DNA of 64,000 nt from Terriglobia bacterium. GTDB lineage: Bacteria > Acidobacteriota > Terriglobia > Terriglobales > Acidobacteriaceae. The notes below the pieces were generated by a model. It made no database searches, had not been told where the DNA came from, and was given only the letters and a program-made list of their open reading frames with translations. The stretch spans positions 62,001 through 126,000 of the forward strand of contig JAIQFH010000001.1 of the NCBI GenBank assembly GCA_020073385.1, in the 5' to 3' direction. Shown piece after piece: positions 26,401 to 35,789 of the stretch. The stretch's first letter is position 1. Each line of letters begins with the position of its first letter. The translations under genes were made by a program, and so were the position numbers.

Positions 26401-28235
26401 AACACCTCCTGTTTCACCTGGGACGTGAGCGTCGGGGCCTTCTCACTGGGAGGTGAAACCTTTTGCGGATTCATACTGCGAACGAAATTGATGAGATCGC
26501 CGACGTCGTTCTGCGTGAGTCCGTAATCGATCCATGACGGCATCGCCGTTCCCTGAACGCCATAAAGGATGGAATCGAAGAAGCGCTTGTCCGGTACGCT
26601 GTTGACGAAAAACGAATTGCGCAGATTGCGTGGACGCGGGCTGATATCGAGCGAGTTCGGCCCTTTGCCGTCGGCTTTGCGGCCGTGACAGCCCGTGCAC
26701 CGCTGCAGAAATATCTGTTCACCGCGATGGACCGAATCTCCGCTGAAAGCGACCGGATTCTGTTCGGGAACCCTGTGCGCCTTCAATTCGGGCCTCGGTT
26801 CCTTGACGAATGTCTGGAAAACGAACGTGAGCACTGCCCTCCGTTGTTCCTCGGTCAGCACGCGTTCCCACGGAGGCATAGACGTTCCCGAGACACCGGT
26901 TTTCAACGCCTGCGAGAAGCGGTCTTCGGGCTTGCTGTTCATGAAGGCAACTTTCGCAAGATCGCGCGGCGCAGGATCGAGATAGAGATACGTCACGCCC
27001 TTGCCGTCGCCTTTTTCACCGTGGCAGCGGGCGCACAGATTCTTGTAGATCTCCTCTCCTGTCTTGAATGAGGCAGGGGTACTGCGGGTCTTCAGGTACG
27101 ACGAGATCGAATGGAAATCCGCCTCGGCGAAGCCGAATACCGGCATGATCGAATCTGGAATTCTCGACTTCGGCTCGCGGAAGTGCGCCATCATCCAGTC
27201 TTCATCGCGAATCAATCCCTCGTACGAGAGATCTGGCGCAATGTGCCCGTCGCGGTCGCCGAGCTTGTGGCACGCTGTGCAGGAGCGCTCTGAGATGAGC
27301 TGTTCTCCACGAACTGCGGAAGGTGTACTGCTCTGCGTCTTCGATGTCTCTTCCGCCTTGGTGTGCTGCAGCCGTGCGCGATATTGTCCAAGCGAGGTCT
27401 CTGCGAAGTTGATGCCGCGCCGGCTCTTCAGGAATACGGTCAGGGCCTTGATCTCATCGTCAGTGAGATCGAACTTAGGCATGAAGGATGTCGGCTGGAA
27501 GGAGCGAGGATTTACCGTGTGCTCCCAGAGATAGTTGACCTTGAATTTCTTTCCAACTTCGCTGAGATCCGGTCCAAGCGTGCCATTCGACAAGCCCTCG
27601 ATGCGATGACAGCCATAGCATGCCTTCTCGAAGAAGAGCTGTCGCCCGCGTTGCACCAACGGAGCTCCCGCAAAGTTGTCTTCCGTGTGGCATTGGGCGC
27701 AGTTCGCTTGCATGTACTCTTTGCCGGTCAGCTTTGCCTTGAACTCGGCATGCCAGTTCGCCTGCGTCACATAACCCAGCATCGGATCCGGCCAGAAAGC
27801 GTCTTCGCCGTGGGCGTAGAAGGTCTCGAGTCCGCGGCCTTGTCCGTCGTGGCAAATCGTGCAGCCGAAGTCGGTGAACTTGTGGCGGCGCTCCCAATGC
27901 CCATTGCGCTCGACATCCCCCAAAGCGGCAGAATAGGGATGCGTGCGCAGCGGATCGGCATGTCCCTGGAAGCGGGGATCATCGCTCGCGATGTGACACG
28001 TGGCGCAGCGGTCTACGCGGGATTCCCCGAATTGCGTGACGATGATCTGCTCAATGCGTGGCCCGCGTTCGTCGAGAGCATGCTTCTCCGCATCAGTTTT
28101 CGCCAGGCTGCGGGCCTGCTCGAAGTACGCTGTCTGATGCTTCTCCCACCGGTTGAAGAACTGATCGTAGAAGACAATCCCATGCACGATCAGCACCACG
28201 AAACTTACCACTGCCAGTGTTACACGCGTGCTCAC
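26382..28235 (-). CDS. Membrane-anchored heptaheme cytochrome c
   Basis: This 617-residue protein has one N-terminal helix (residues 5-24) and seven CxxCH sites, starting at residues 77, 125, 179, 206, 319, 401 and 513. The first three look like a compact multiheme unit. The last four each sit in a class I cytochrome-like domain with a later Met (for example [26 protein letters not shown]). It lies between cytochrome b and ccoN, where cytochrome c1 or a c-type carrier would be expected, so it probably wires the bc module to the oxidase. The start is GTG after GAGGAGA. The last 19 bases overlap ccoN. Confidence 0.85.
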
Positions 28236-28254
28236 AGAGATCTCCTCGCGCCTG

Positions 28255-29583
28255 TCACCAAGGCGAAACGAACTCCCAGTTCGGCCCTCGGAAGAATGTG
28301 CCGACGATGATGAGAATGACGTTGACGATCACGAACGTCAGGAACAGGAAATTGGCCAGCAGACGTTCCTGAGCGAACCAGCGGCCGACGCCGACGATCT
28401 TGCGATCGATGTAGGGGACGATTAAAAGCAAAAGCACCTCGATCGTAGGGATGCCAACTCCTCCCCAGAAAGCGGAGTAGCTGACCTGCTCCTGCAACCC
28501 GAGGAAGTACCACGGAGCCTTTGCCGGGTTCGGGGGATGCATCACATTGACTGGTTCTTCCAGCGGGGCGTTAAACAGGAGCGAGACCAGCAGGACTCCT
28601 GCGACGGTAATGAGGAAGACCACCAGTTCGGCCATGAACAGGTTCGGCCAGGCAAAGACCGAACGGTCAGGAACGTTGCCAACCTTGGTAAACGGACCGC
28701 GCACCAACCCTTGAATTCCGTATTGCCGCTTCTGCAAGACGGGCTGGGCGGCCGCCGCCGCAGCGGCGGAGGTGGCCATAACAACGGCCGGGCCTGAAAT
28801 GACTTCCACTGGAGCGGGAGCATCGGCAGGCAACGCATCTTCCTCTGCAGGGCGCGACAGGCCGCCGTCTTTCCGGATTCTCCAGAAATGAATTGCCACC
28901 AGCAGCGAAAGTACGGCAGGCAACACTGCCACATGCAGCACGTAGAAGCGCAGTAAAGCCTCCTGTCCGACAGTGGAATCTCCGAGCAGGATGAATTTCA
29001 CGTCCTTGCCGACCAGCGGCGCATAGCTTGCGATCGAAGTGCCCACCGTGATCGCCCAGAATGCAAGCTGATCCCAGGGCAGCAGATAGCCGGTGAAGCT
29101 CATGAACAGAGTCACAAGCAGCAACAGCATGCCCAGAACCCAATTGAATTCCCGCGGTGGCTTGTAAGACCCGGTCAGAAACACACGGCACATGTGCAGA
29201 AAAACGGCCGCTACCATCCCATGCGCTGCCCAGCGATGCATGTTCCGCAGGAAAATTCCGAACGCCACCGTCCCGCGTAAATCGAGCATTCGGTCATACG
29301 CCTGCGTGGTCGAGGGCACGTAATAAAACATCAGCAGGATCCCAGTCACCACCAGAATGAAGAACAAGAAGAACGAGATCAGTCCAAGCCCCAGCGTGAA
29401 CGTTGCTTTCAAGCTATTCCGGTGAACCTTGACCGGGTGCAGGTGTAAGAAGAAATTCGTGAAGCTGGTCGAGGCCCGTCCCAGATCCGAAGAGGGAAGC
29501 GGGTTGCGAAAGATCGAGCGCCAGATGTTCTCCGGCAACGCGACCAGCGTCTTCCAGGGAGAGGTTGTCGTTTGGTTGCTCAT
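28255..29583 (-). CDS. petB: Cytochrome b of a bc-type quinol oxidase complex
   Basis: This 442-residue cytochrome b has the N- and C-terminal halves in one chain. The N-terminal helices carry heme-ligand histidines in [20 protein letters not shown] and [20 protein letters not shown]. The second half has the quinol-site region [14 protein letters not shown], a variant of the PEWY motif. An Ala-rich linker at about residue 265 joins the halves. It overlaps the Rieske gene by ATGA. It would oxidise quinol and pass one electron to the Rieske protein. Confidence 0.9.
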   Translation of the reverse strand: MSNQTTTSPWKTLVALPENIWRSIFRNPLPSSDLGRASTSFTNFFLHLHPVKVHRNSLKATFTLGLGLISFFLFFILVVTGILLMFYYVPSTTQAYDRMLDLRGTVAFGIFLRNMHRWAAHGMVAAVFLHMCRVFLTGSYKPPREFNWVLGMLLLLVTLFMSFTGYLLPWDQLAFWAITVGTSIASYAPLVGKDVKFILLGDSTVGQEALLRFYVLHVAVLPAVLSLLVAIHFWRIRKDGGLSRPAEEDALPADAPAPVEVISGPAVVMATSAAAAAAAQPVLQKRQYGIQGLVRGPFTKVGNVPDRSVFAWPNLFMAELVVFLITVAGVLLVSLLFNAPLEEPVNVMHPPNPAKAPWYFLGLQEQVSYSAFWGGVGIPTIEVLLLLIVPYIDRKIVGVGRWFAQERLLANFLFLTFVIVNVILIIVGTFFRGPNWEFVSPW

Positions 29584-30065
29584 ACGCGCAAATAGTTCCC
29601 CGCTTCGATTTCGGTGTCTTTGTCGACCTCGATTTCGCCATTAGGCGCGAGGCTGACCTGGAACCACGGAAGGGCTCGAGGCGCTGGTCCTCCAGTAACG
29701 TTGCCGTCCTGGTCGTACCGCGATCCGTGGCATGGGCAGGAGAAGCCAGTCTCGGAGACCGAGATAATGCAGCCCAGATGGGTGCACGTGGTCGAGATGG
29801 CAGCGACCTTGTCACCGTCGCGCACAATACAGACCCGGCGTGTGTCGAGCGAAACGCGCGCGCCGGGCGGGAAGTCCTCCGGCTTACCGATCGAGAAGCG
29901 ATTGGGCTGTCCGTAGGTGGCGCGCGGCTTTATGAAAATGAGGTTGGAGAGCGCTGTAATAATGAGCGAGCCGAACAGGCCGAAGCCACTGAGCCACGAC
30001 AAGACTCGACGCCGCGTCATCGCGTCGCCGCTTTCCTCAAGCGCGGGTTTGACTGGAGTCTTCAT
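29580..30065 (-). CDS. petA: Rieske 2Fe-2S protein
   Basis: This 161-residue Rieske protein has a twin-arginine-like membrane anchor ([16 protein letters not shown]) and the two cluster boxes CTHLGC (residues 94-99) and CPCHGS (residues 110-115), complete with the ligand Cys/His pairs and the disulfide cysteines. It accepts electrons from quinol at cytochrome b and passes them to a c-type cytochrome, here probably the heptaheme protein. A GGAGAA Shine-Dalgarno lies just upstream. Its first 29 bases overlap the CcoS-like gene. Confidence 0.93.
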   Translation of the reverse strand: MKTPVKPALEESGDAMTRRRVLSWLSGFGLFGSLIITALSNLIFIKPRATYGQPNRFSIGKPEDFPPGARVSLDTRRVCIVRDGDKVAAISTTCTHLGCIISVSETGFSCPCHGSRYDQDGNVTGGPAPRALPWFQVSLAPNGEIEVDKDTEIEAGNYLRV

Positions 30066-30246
30066 TCTTTTTCTCCTGTGGCGGAGACTCGACCAATTCC
30101 TCCACGTCCGACCAGAACACCTGGTATTTTGCGTCTTCCAGGTCCCGGAAATAGTTCCTCTTCACGGCGAACACAAACACGAGCACCGCTCCAATTCCCA
30201 TGAAGAGGCTTGCGGCGATCGTGATCCACGTCAGTTCCATTGCCAT
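30037..30246 (-). CDS. CcoS/FixS-like oxidase assembly peptide
   Basis: This 69-residue peptide has one helix ([20 protein letters not shown]) followed by [19 protein letters not shown], very close in layout to the CcoS pattern (helix, then W-A-x-x-x-G-Q-F-D-D-L-E). In known cbb3 systems CcoS is needed to insert cofactors into CcoN. Its place before the Rieske gene, far from ccoN, is unusual. It lies 12 bases after the Rrf2 regulator. Confidence 0.75.
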   Translation of the reverse strand: MAMELTWITIAASLFMGIGAVLVFVFAVKRNYFRDLEDAKYQVFWSDVEELVESPPQEKKNEDSSQTRA

Positions 30247-30258
30247 CCCAAGCGAGAC

Positions 30259-30750
30259 TCAATTTGTCCGGCCCCGTTTCTTCTTGAGTTTCTTAGGAAC
30301 GCCGGAAATCCAAACCGTCTTTTCGTGCAGTTCGTAACTCATTCCTTTTGCTCGAGCCGCCAGGCTAGCCATTGAGGCCGCTCCAAGAACATTGGTAATT
30401 GCCGCTTGCGCCTCGGCCCACACTTGATGTGCCGGGCACCAGGATTTGCGGTCGCACGAGGGGCCTTCCTCAATACATTGGTTCAGGCGCACCGGCCCTT
30501 CCATAGCCTCCAGCACATCCAGCAGAGAGATACCTGCGGCCGAGGCAGCAAGAGCATATCCACCGCCTGCACCCCTCTGGGACCGGATCAGACGGGCACG
30601 CACGAGTTGCTGTAGAACTTTCGACAAGAAATGCCCTGAAACCTCGGTCGCTTTCGATAGTTCCGACTGGCGAACCGTGGAGCTTGGCGGCAAACTCGCC
30701 AGATGGATCATGACCCGTACGGCATAGTCCGAAGCGCGGGTAATCTGCAT
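30259..30750 (-). CDS. Rrf2-family transcription regulator with a three-Cys cluster
   Basis: This 163-residue regulator has the family start MQITRASDYAVRVMIHLA, a winged helix (VSGHFLSKVLQQLVRARLIR, then QRGAGGGYALA) and cysteines at 92, 99 and 105 in LNQCIEEGPSCDRKSWC. The three-Cys layout is that of Fe-S sensing members such as NsrR and IscR, so it may sense NO, oxygen or Fe-S status. It is the first gene of the bc/cbb3 operon and probably controls it. A palindrome just upstream may be its own operator. Confidence 0.88.
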   Translation of the reverse strand: MQITRASDYAVRVMIHLASLPPSSTVRQSELSKATEVSGHFLSKVLQQLVRARLIRSQRGAGGGYALAASAAGISLLDVLEAMEGPVRLNQCIEEGPSCDRKSWCPAHQVWAEAQAAITNVLGAASMASLAARAKGMSYELHEKTVWISGVPKKLKKKRGRTN

Positions 30751-30760
30751 GAATTCCCAA

Positions 30761-30781
30761 ATTGGACTGGGTTGGTCCGAT
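30761..30781. promoter_or_regulatory. Near-palindrome before the Rrf2 gene
   Basis: ATTGGAC and GTCCGAT form an inverted repeat with a 7-base spacer, starting 11 bases upstream of the Rrf2 start codon. Six of seven pairs match. Its position fits an autoregulatory operator, but it does not follow a motif I know for NsrR or IscR. Confidence 0.35.
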
Positions 30782-30841
30782 TCAAACTAAAAAATCTATG
30801 ACTCACCGGGCTGGTCGTCTGTGATCGTCGCTACTAATCAG

Positions 30842-30857
30842 TGTGACGCTTGTCACG
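30842..30857. promoter_or_regulatory. CRP/FNR-type palindrome between the respiratory operon and a LuxR-type regulator
   Basis: TGTGACGCTTGTCACG fits TGTGA-N6-TCAC(A). It lies 92 bases upstream of the Rrf2 start (minus strand) and 172 bases before the NarL-type gene (plus strand). It could place the bc/cbb3 operon under a CRP/FNR-type activator. Confidence 0.55.
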
Positions 30858-31028
30858 AGAATCGTTGGCTTTAGAACTACTGGAGGCTGGTAGGGGGATT
30901 AGCGCCTGTGGGAATTCGTCGATTTTTCGCGGCAACTTTTTCCCCACAAAGCGCGTTCTAATGTGAAATCAAGCAAGGGCGCCCAGAGGGAGCGACCATG
31001 CTGCAACCGCGATCCGCAGAGGTTAATC

Positions 31029-31703
31029 ATGAGTTCGCCGCCGATCGTGGACGTTTTCGTCCTCGCAGAGAATCGTCTTTTGCGCGAAGCACTTCTGCGC
31101 GTCTTCGCTAAGAAAAACGAAATCCGAGTGGTAGGATCCAATTCCTATTCTCCCGACATCCACGAGCAAATCATGGCCACGGCGCCGGTCATCATTGTGC
31201 TGGATTCAAGTGGACTCTCCCACTCCAGTGCCCAACTCATTTCCATCCTCAGGTCGACCATTCCAGATGTGAAGCTCGTGATGGTGGACATGGATGCCGA
31301 CGAGGCGACATTCTTGCGAGCGATTCGCGAAGGAGTCGTCGGGTACGTGCTCAAAGATGCTTCCGCGATCGAACTGGTGACCACCATTCGCTCCGTTGCT
31401 GCGGGAGAAGCAGTCTGTCCATCATCCTTAACCGCGACTTTGTTCCGCTACGCCTCCCGCCCGCCTGGCACCGTGTCCTCGATCGCGTGGGGCGCAGAAC
31501 TCGGGCTCAGTCGCAGGGAACAGCAGTTGATGATGCTGCTGCGCGACGGTCTTACCAATAAAGAGATTGCCAGCGAACTGAACATCTCGGAGCAGACGGT
31601 AAAAAACCACGTTCATAACATCATGCGCAAACTCGGTGCGCGCGATCGCTTGGCTGCCGTGCGGCGCTGCGAAGTCTTCCGCCTCGAGGCCACAGGTACC
31701 TAG
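31029..31703 (+). CDS. NarL/FixJ-type response regulator
   Basis: This 224-residue regulator has an N-terminal receiver domain (VDVFVLAENRLLREALLRVF; candidate phospho-Asp in VIIVLDSSG; the conserved Lys in GYVLKDAS) and a C-terminal LuxR-type helix-turn-helix (GLTNKEIASELNISEQTVKN, then HVHNIMRKLGARDRLAAV). The receiver acidic pair is weak (LAENRL instead of DD), so phosphorylation is uncertain. The start is placed at ATG 31029; an upstream in-frame ATG at 30963 would add a basic tail without a clear Shine-Dalgarno. No histidine kinase is adjacent. It diverges from the bc/cbb3 operon and may control it. Confidence 0.85.
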   Translation: MSSPPIVDVFVLAENRLLREALLRVFAKKNEIRVVGSNSYSPDIHEQIMATAPVIIVLDSSGLSHSSAQLISILRSTIPDVKLVMVDMDADEATFLRAIREGVVGYVLKDASAIELVTTIRSVAAGEAVCPSSLTATLFRYASRPPGTVSSIAWGAELGLSRREQQLMMLLRDGLTNKEIASELNISEQTVKNHVHNIMRKLGARDRLAAVRRCEVFRLEATGT

Positions 31704-31776
31704 CAAAGAACTTTCATTCTCTTTGACCGCACAATGTTGCAGCAGACACTCATGTGTGCGCGCCGTCCCGCTGATG

Positions 31777-31792
31777 CGTGATCGAAATCACA
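31777..31792. promoter_or_regulatory. CRP/FNR-type palindrome upstream of the DAHP synthase/propeller operon
   Basis: CGTGATCGAAATCACA is a (T)GTGA-N6-TCACA dyad, also GTGAT-CGAA-ATCAC, close to FNR's TTGAT-N4-ATCAA. It lies about 105-145 bases before the candidate starts of the DAHP synthase, a usual activator distance. Confidence 0.55.
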
Positions 31793-31895
31793 AAGCCCTC
31801 CTTTCCTCCTGCAAAAAAAGAACTTAACTCCGATGCGAAATCGACTGAGGCGCTGAAAACCCGCTGTTTTCGCGTGTTCTAGCGGTTTCTTACTA

Positions 31896-32816
31896 GTGAT
31901 CGTGCATTCGCAGCTTATTAAAATGGCTGCGCTCATGAATCCGAAGTGGAATGGACAATTCTCCTGCTTCGATCTCGTCGCCAAGACCGACGAACGTCAT
32001 CGCAGTGTGGTTCAAGTCCGCGACATCGAGATCGGTGGCAGCGACTTCGTGGTCATGGCTGGGCCCTGCGCTGTGGAGTCCGAGACGCAATTACTCCAGA
32101 CAGCGGAAGCCGTGGCTGCGGCTGGCGCGCGCGTCCTGCGTGGCGGCGCGTATAAGCCGCGATCTTCTCCCTACGCGTTCCAGGGACTGGGGGTGGAAGG
32201 ACTCAAGATCCTCCGTAAAGCGCGGGAGGAAACTGGCTTGGCAATCATCACCGAGGTGATGAGTGAAGAGGACGTCGATGTCATCGCCGAATACGCTGAC
32301 ATCATGCAGGTGGGCACGCGGAGTATGGAGAATTACGCACTGCTCGAGGCTTTGGGCAAATGTGAGAGACCGGTTCTACTGAAGCGCGGTATGACTGCGA
32401 CGCTGGAAGAACTTCTGCGGTCGGCGCAGATCATCGCCATGGCGGGCAATTCGCAGATCATTCTGTGCGAGCGCGGCATTCGCACCTTCGAGACCGCGAC
32501 GCGGAACACGCTCGATATCGCTGCCGTACCGGTCTTAAAGGCCGTGTCGCATCTTCCCGTCATTGTCGATCCCAGCCACGCTGCCGGCGTTCGCAGTTTG
32601 GTGCCGGTGCTCTCGCGTGCAGCCGCAGTTGTCGGTGCGGATGGACTGTTGGTCGAGGTGCATCCTGCGCCAGAGAAAGCCATGAGCGACGGCGATCAGT
32701 CGCTTGATTTCGCTGAGTTTCGCCGCATGATGACAGACCTGCAACCCTACATTGAACTGCAGCAGGAATCCCGCCAACTCCGCCCGCAACTCCTCGTTGC
32801 AGGAGGAACTGATTAG
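31896..32816 (+). CDS. aroF: 3-deoxy-7-phosphoheptulonate (DAHP) synthase, AroF-like
   Basis: This protein of up to 306 residues is of the KDPG/KDO8P-related DAHP synthase type, catalysing the first step of aromatic amino acid and chorismate synthesis. Motifs: [49 protein letters not shown] and [15 protein letters not shown] with the conserved Asp-Pro-Ser-His. The N-terminal ferredoxin-like regulatory domain of many relatives is missing or very short. The start is uncertain: 31896, 31923 and 31935 are all possible, and none has a strong Shine-Dalgarno. It overlaps the next gene by one base (TAGTG), which ties it to the exported propeller proteins. Confidence 0.88.
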   Translation: MIVHSQLIKMAALMNPKWNGQFSCFDLVAKTDERHRSVVQVRDIEIGGSDFVVMAGPCAVESETQLLQTAEAVAAAGARVLRGGAYKPRSSPYAFQGLGVEGLKILRKAREETGLAIITEVMSEEDVDVIAEYADIMQVGTRSMENYALLEALGKCERPVLLKRGMTATLEELLRSAQIIAMAGNSQIILCERGIRTFETATRNTLDIAAVPVLKAVSHLPVIVDPSHAAGVRSLVPVLSRAAAVVGADGLLVEVHPAPEKAMSDGDQSLDFAEFRRMMTDLQPYIELQQESRQLRPQLLVAGGTD

Positions 32817-34162
32817 TGCTGCGTTCCCTCCTAGCTTCTGCCCTCCTGCTAATTGCCACTGGACCGGCAACGCCAGCGACTGAAGACACGGCCAATGTGG
32901 GTCCTTTTCTGTACACCGTAGCAAAAGTCTTCGAGCCGATGGCTTGGGTCCACGGCGCAGACCGGTTTCCCTCCGGCGCACAGATCTTTGTAAGTGATGA
33001 CAGCGGGCGGCGTCCTCTGGTTCGGGGTTTTTCCGTTTCGGCCGATCCGTCTATTTCCTTCGACGGAGAGAAGGTGCTCTTCGCGGGAAAAGCGCGTGCG
33101 AGCGGTCCCTGGCAGATCTGGGAACTCGATCTTGCCGCAGGAATTCCCCGCCCGATTACCTCGGGTCCCGAGGATTGTATCCGGCCCTTCTATCTTCCCG
33201 ATGATCGCGTGGTGTACGCGCGCAAGATCGCCGGAAGATTCGTCATCGAGACCAAGGAACTAGCGAGCAATAAAACTCTCGATCTGACTTACATCCCTTC
33301 AAACGCAGTGCCAACGGACGTGCTACGTGACGGCCGCATCCTGTTTGAATCCTCGTACCCGCTGGGCGCCGAAGGTAATCCTGAAATCTACACGGTTTAC
33401 TCCGATGGCAGTGGAATCGAGTCCTATCGCTGCGACCACGGACCGCTTCGTTACGCGGCTAAGCAGCACAGTTCCGGCGACACGGTGTTCGCGACATCAC
33501 GTGGATTGGCGAGATTCACGTCAGCACGGGCCCAGCAAGTCAGTATTTCGGGCCCCGGAGGCGAATACGCCGGAGACATCGCTGAAACCGCTACTGGGGA
33601 ATGGCTGATGGCATGGCGGCCCGATGCGAAGGTGTCGTACCAACTCATGCGTTGGAGCCCGGGAGCCGACGACTTGAAACCCGTGATGGTCGAACAAGGC
33701 GCCAATATTGTGGAGCCGGTTCTGCTTGCCTCACGCCCAGTTCCGAACCGGCATCCCTCTGGCTTACACGACTGGTCGAATGCAAACCTGCTCTGCCTGA
33801 ACGCCTACACCTCGAAACTCCAAATTCCTGCAGGTTCGATTCACTCCGTTCGCCTATACACGCGAGACGACTCAGGACATCCACGGCTACTCGGAGCCGC
33901 CCCGGTCGAGCGCGACGGATCATTCTTTGTTCAGGTTCCGAGCGAACAGCCTTTGCAATTCGAATTGCTTGATGCTTCCGGCAAGAGCTTGAAACGCGAG
34001 GCTGGATATTTCTGGATGCGCCGCGGCGAACAGCGTGTCTGCGTGGGATGCCATGCCGGCCCGGAGACAGCCCCGGAGAATGCCGTTCCCCAAATTCTAT
34101 TGAAGACTACAACGCCCGCGGACTTGACTGGATCTGGCGCGGCGAGCGCGGGAGGACACTAG
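32816..34162 (+). CDS. Exported TolB-like propeller with a C-terminal heme site (hydrazine-synthase-alpha-like)
   Basis: This 448-residue protein has a signal peptide (residues 1-21) and propeller repeats (SADPSISFDGEKVLFAGK, WQIWELDLAAGIPRPIT, GNPEIYTVYSDGSGIESY). The C-terminus has a small beta domain and a single heme c site CVGCH at residues 409-413, followed by GPETAPENAVP. The combination, and RRGEQRVCVGCHAGPE in particular, recalls the middle region of hydrazine synthase alpha-type proteins, which are widespread in non-anammox bacteria with unknown roles. Start codon is GTG, overlapping the aroF stop. Hydrazine synthesis is not implied. Confidence 0.7.
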   Translation: MLRSLLASALLLIATGPATPATEDTANVGPFLYTVAKVFEPMAWVHGADRFPSGAQIFVSDDSGRRPLVRGFSVSADPSISFDGEKVLFAGKARASGPWQIWELDLAAGIPRPITSGPEDCIRPFYLPDDRVVYARKIAGRFVIETKELASNKTLDLTYIPSNAVPTDVLRDGRILFESSYPLGAEGNPEIYTVYSDGSGIESYRCDHGPLRYAAKQHSSGDTVFATSRGLARFTSARAQQVSISGPGGEYAGDIAETATGEWLMAWRPDAKVSYQLMRWSPGADDLKPVMVEQGANIVEPVLLASRPVPNRHPSGLHDWSNANLLCLNAYTSKLQIPAGSIHSVRLYTRDDSGHPRLLGAAPVERDGSFFVQVPSEQPLQFELLDASGKSLKREAGYFWMRRGEQRVCVGCHAGPETAPENAVPQILLKTTTPADLTGSGAASAGGH

Positions 34163-34163
34163 A

Positions 34164-35789
34164 TTGAAATTGCTCTCAGTACTTCTCCTCTCGTCCGCGC
34201 TTTTCGCGCAAACGCATCAGGCCAGCGTGCCGGCGCCGATTCGATTCGAAGACGCTACCGCAAAATCGGGCATTCAGTTCACCCACAATTTTGGTTCGCA
34301 AAAACTGGGATCACTCCTCGAAAGCACCGGCGCCGGCTGCGTCTGGTTCGATTACAACAACGACGGGTTCCCCGATCTCTATGTTGCCAGCGGCAAGCCG
34401 CTCGAAGACGGCATTCACCCCTATCCCCTGAAGCAGAAACCGGCAGTTCCACCCCACAATCACTTGTACCGAAACAACGGCGACGGCACATTCATGGATG
34501 TCACCGACAAGGCCGGAGTAGCAGCGAACATCTATGGCATGGCCGCGATTGCCGCTGACTATGACAACGACGGCTTTGTTGATCTCTTCGTCACCGGCTA
34601 CGGTAAAGCGATTCTCTATCACAACAATGGCGACGGAACCTTCACGGATGTGACTTCGAAAGCCGGTATACAGGTCGAGGGCTGGTCGATCAGTTCCGCT
34701 TGGCTCGACTACGACCGCGACGGTTGTGTGGATCTGTTCGTCGGCCGCTACGTAAAGTTCGATCCTAAGTATCGAAACTTCTACTCTGCCGACAACTATC
34801 CCGGGCCACTCGATTATGCTGGCGACACCAATCGTCTCTTTCACAACAACTGCAACGGCACGTTCACTGACGTGACGGACAAGTCGGGAATCGGCGCCTA
34901 CAAAGGCCGCACGATGGGCGTTACGGCTGCAGACTACGACGGTGATGGCTATCCCGATATCTACGTCGCCAACGACAAGACCGAAAATTTCCTATTTCAC
35001 AACAAGCGCGACGGAACATTCGAAGAAGTCGCGAGCGACGTCGGCGTTGCCTACGGCCAGAACGGCGAGAGCACCTCGGCGATGGGCCCAGAATTCGCCG
35101 ACGTTGATGGAGACGGTCGTATCGACCTACTGGTCACGGATTCCAAATACAACCGGCTGATGCGCAACGCGGGAACAAACGGATTCGAAGATATCGGCCC
35201 CAGTTCCGGAATTTCGCAGGCCACCGCGCAGTACACCAGTTGGGGAAGCGGCATCTACGATTTCGACAATGACGGGTGGCTCGACATCATGATTTTCCAT
35301 GGCGGGCTGATCCACCTCGTTCCGCAGGAACAGTCGCTTTTCCGCGGCTTGGGCAATGGCAAGTTTGCTGATATCTCCCGCGATGCCGGACCTGTCCTCG
35401 ATGTCAAGACCGTTTCTCGCGGCGCCTGCTTCGCCGACTACGACAACGACGGCAAAGTGGATGCATTCGTCGTAAATCTCGGGGCCGCCGCGACACTGCT
35501 ACACAACGTGAGCCAGAACAGCAATCACTGGCTCACCGTGAAGTTGAAAGGGAAGAAGAGCAACCGCGACGGGATCGGCGCGCACCTGGAACTGCAGGCC
35601 GGAGGCCGCAAGCAGATCGCCGAGCGCTTCGCCGGTTCTGGATATCTTTCGCAGGACGACGGCCGCATTCACTTCGGACTCGGCACAGCCACGAAAGCAG
35701 ACAAACTCACGATTCATTGGCCCAGCGGACAGGAGCAGGTTCTTGAGAATCTTGCCGTAGACCGTGTGCTGACGGTGGAGGAGCCGTAA
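34164..35789 (+). CDS. Exported CRTAC1-like protein with FG-GAP/VCBS repeats and ASPIC/UnbV domain
   Basis: This 541-residue protein has a short signal peptide (residues 1-15) and at least six FG-GAP/VCBS-type repeats with calcium-binding D-x-D-x-D-G loops (for example DYNNDGFPDLYVA, DYDGDGYPDIYVAND, DVDGDGRIDLLVTD). The C-terminal ASPIC/UnbV domain is visible as HWLTVKLKGKKSNRDGIGAH and HFGLGTATKADKLTIHWPSG. Proteins of this family are probably extracellular or periplasmic binding scaffolds; the ligand is unknown. The start is TTG with GGGAGG about 10 bases upstream, one base after the preceding stop. It shares the A of its TAA stop with the next ATG. Confidence 0.85.
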   Translation: MKLLSVLLLSSALFAQTHQASVPAPIRFEDATAKSGIQFTHNFGSQKLGSLLESTGAGCVWFDYNNDGFPDLYVASGKPLEDGIHPYPLKQKPAVPPHNHLYRNNGDGTFMDVTDKAGVAANIYGMAAIAADYDNDGFVDLFVTGYGKAILYHNNGDGTFTDVTSKAGIQVEGWSISSAWLDYDRDGCVDLFVGRYVKFDPKYRNFYSADNYPGPLDYAGDTNRLFHNNCNGTFTDVTDKSGIGAYKGRTMGVTAADYDGDGYPDIYVANDKTENFLFHNKRDGTFEEVASDVGVAYGQNGESTSAMGPEFADVDGDGRIDLLVTDSKYNRLMRNAGTNGFEDIGPSSGISQATAQYTSWGSGIYDFDNDGWLDIMIFHGGLIHLVPQEQSLFRGLGNGKFADISRDAGPVLDVKTVSRGACFADYDNDGKVDAFVVNLGAAATLLHNVSQNSNHWLTVKLKGKKSNRDGIGAHLELQAGGRKQIAERFAGSGYLSQDDGRIHFGLGTATKADKLTIHWPSGQEQVLENLAVDRVLTVEEP

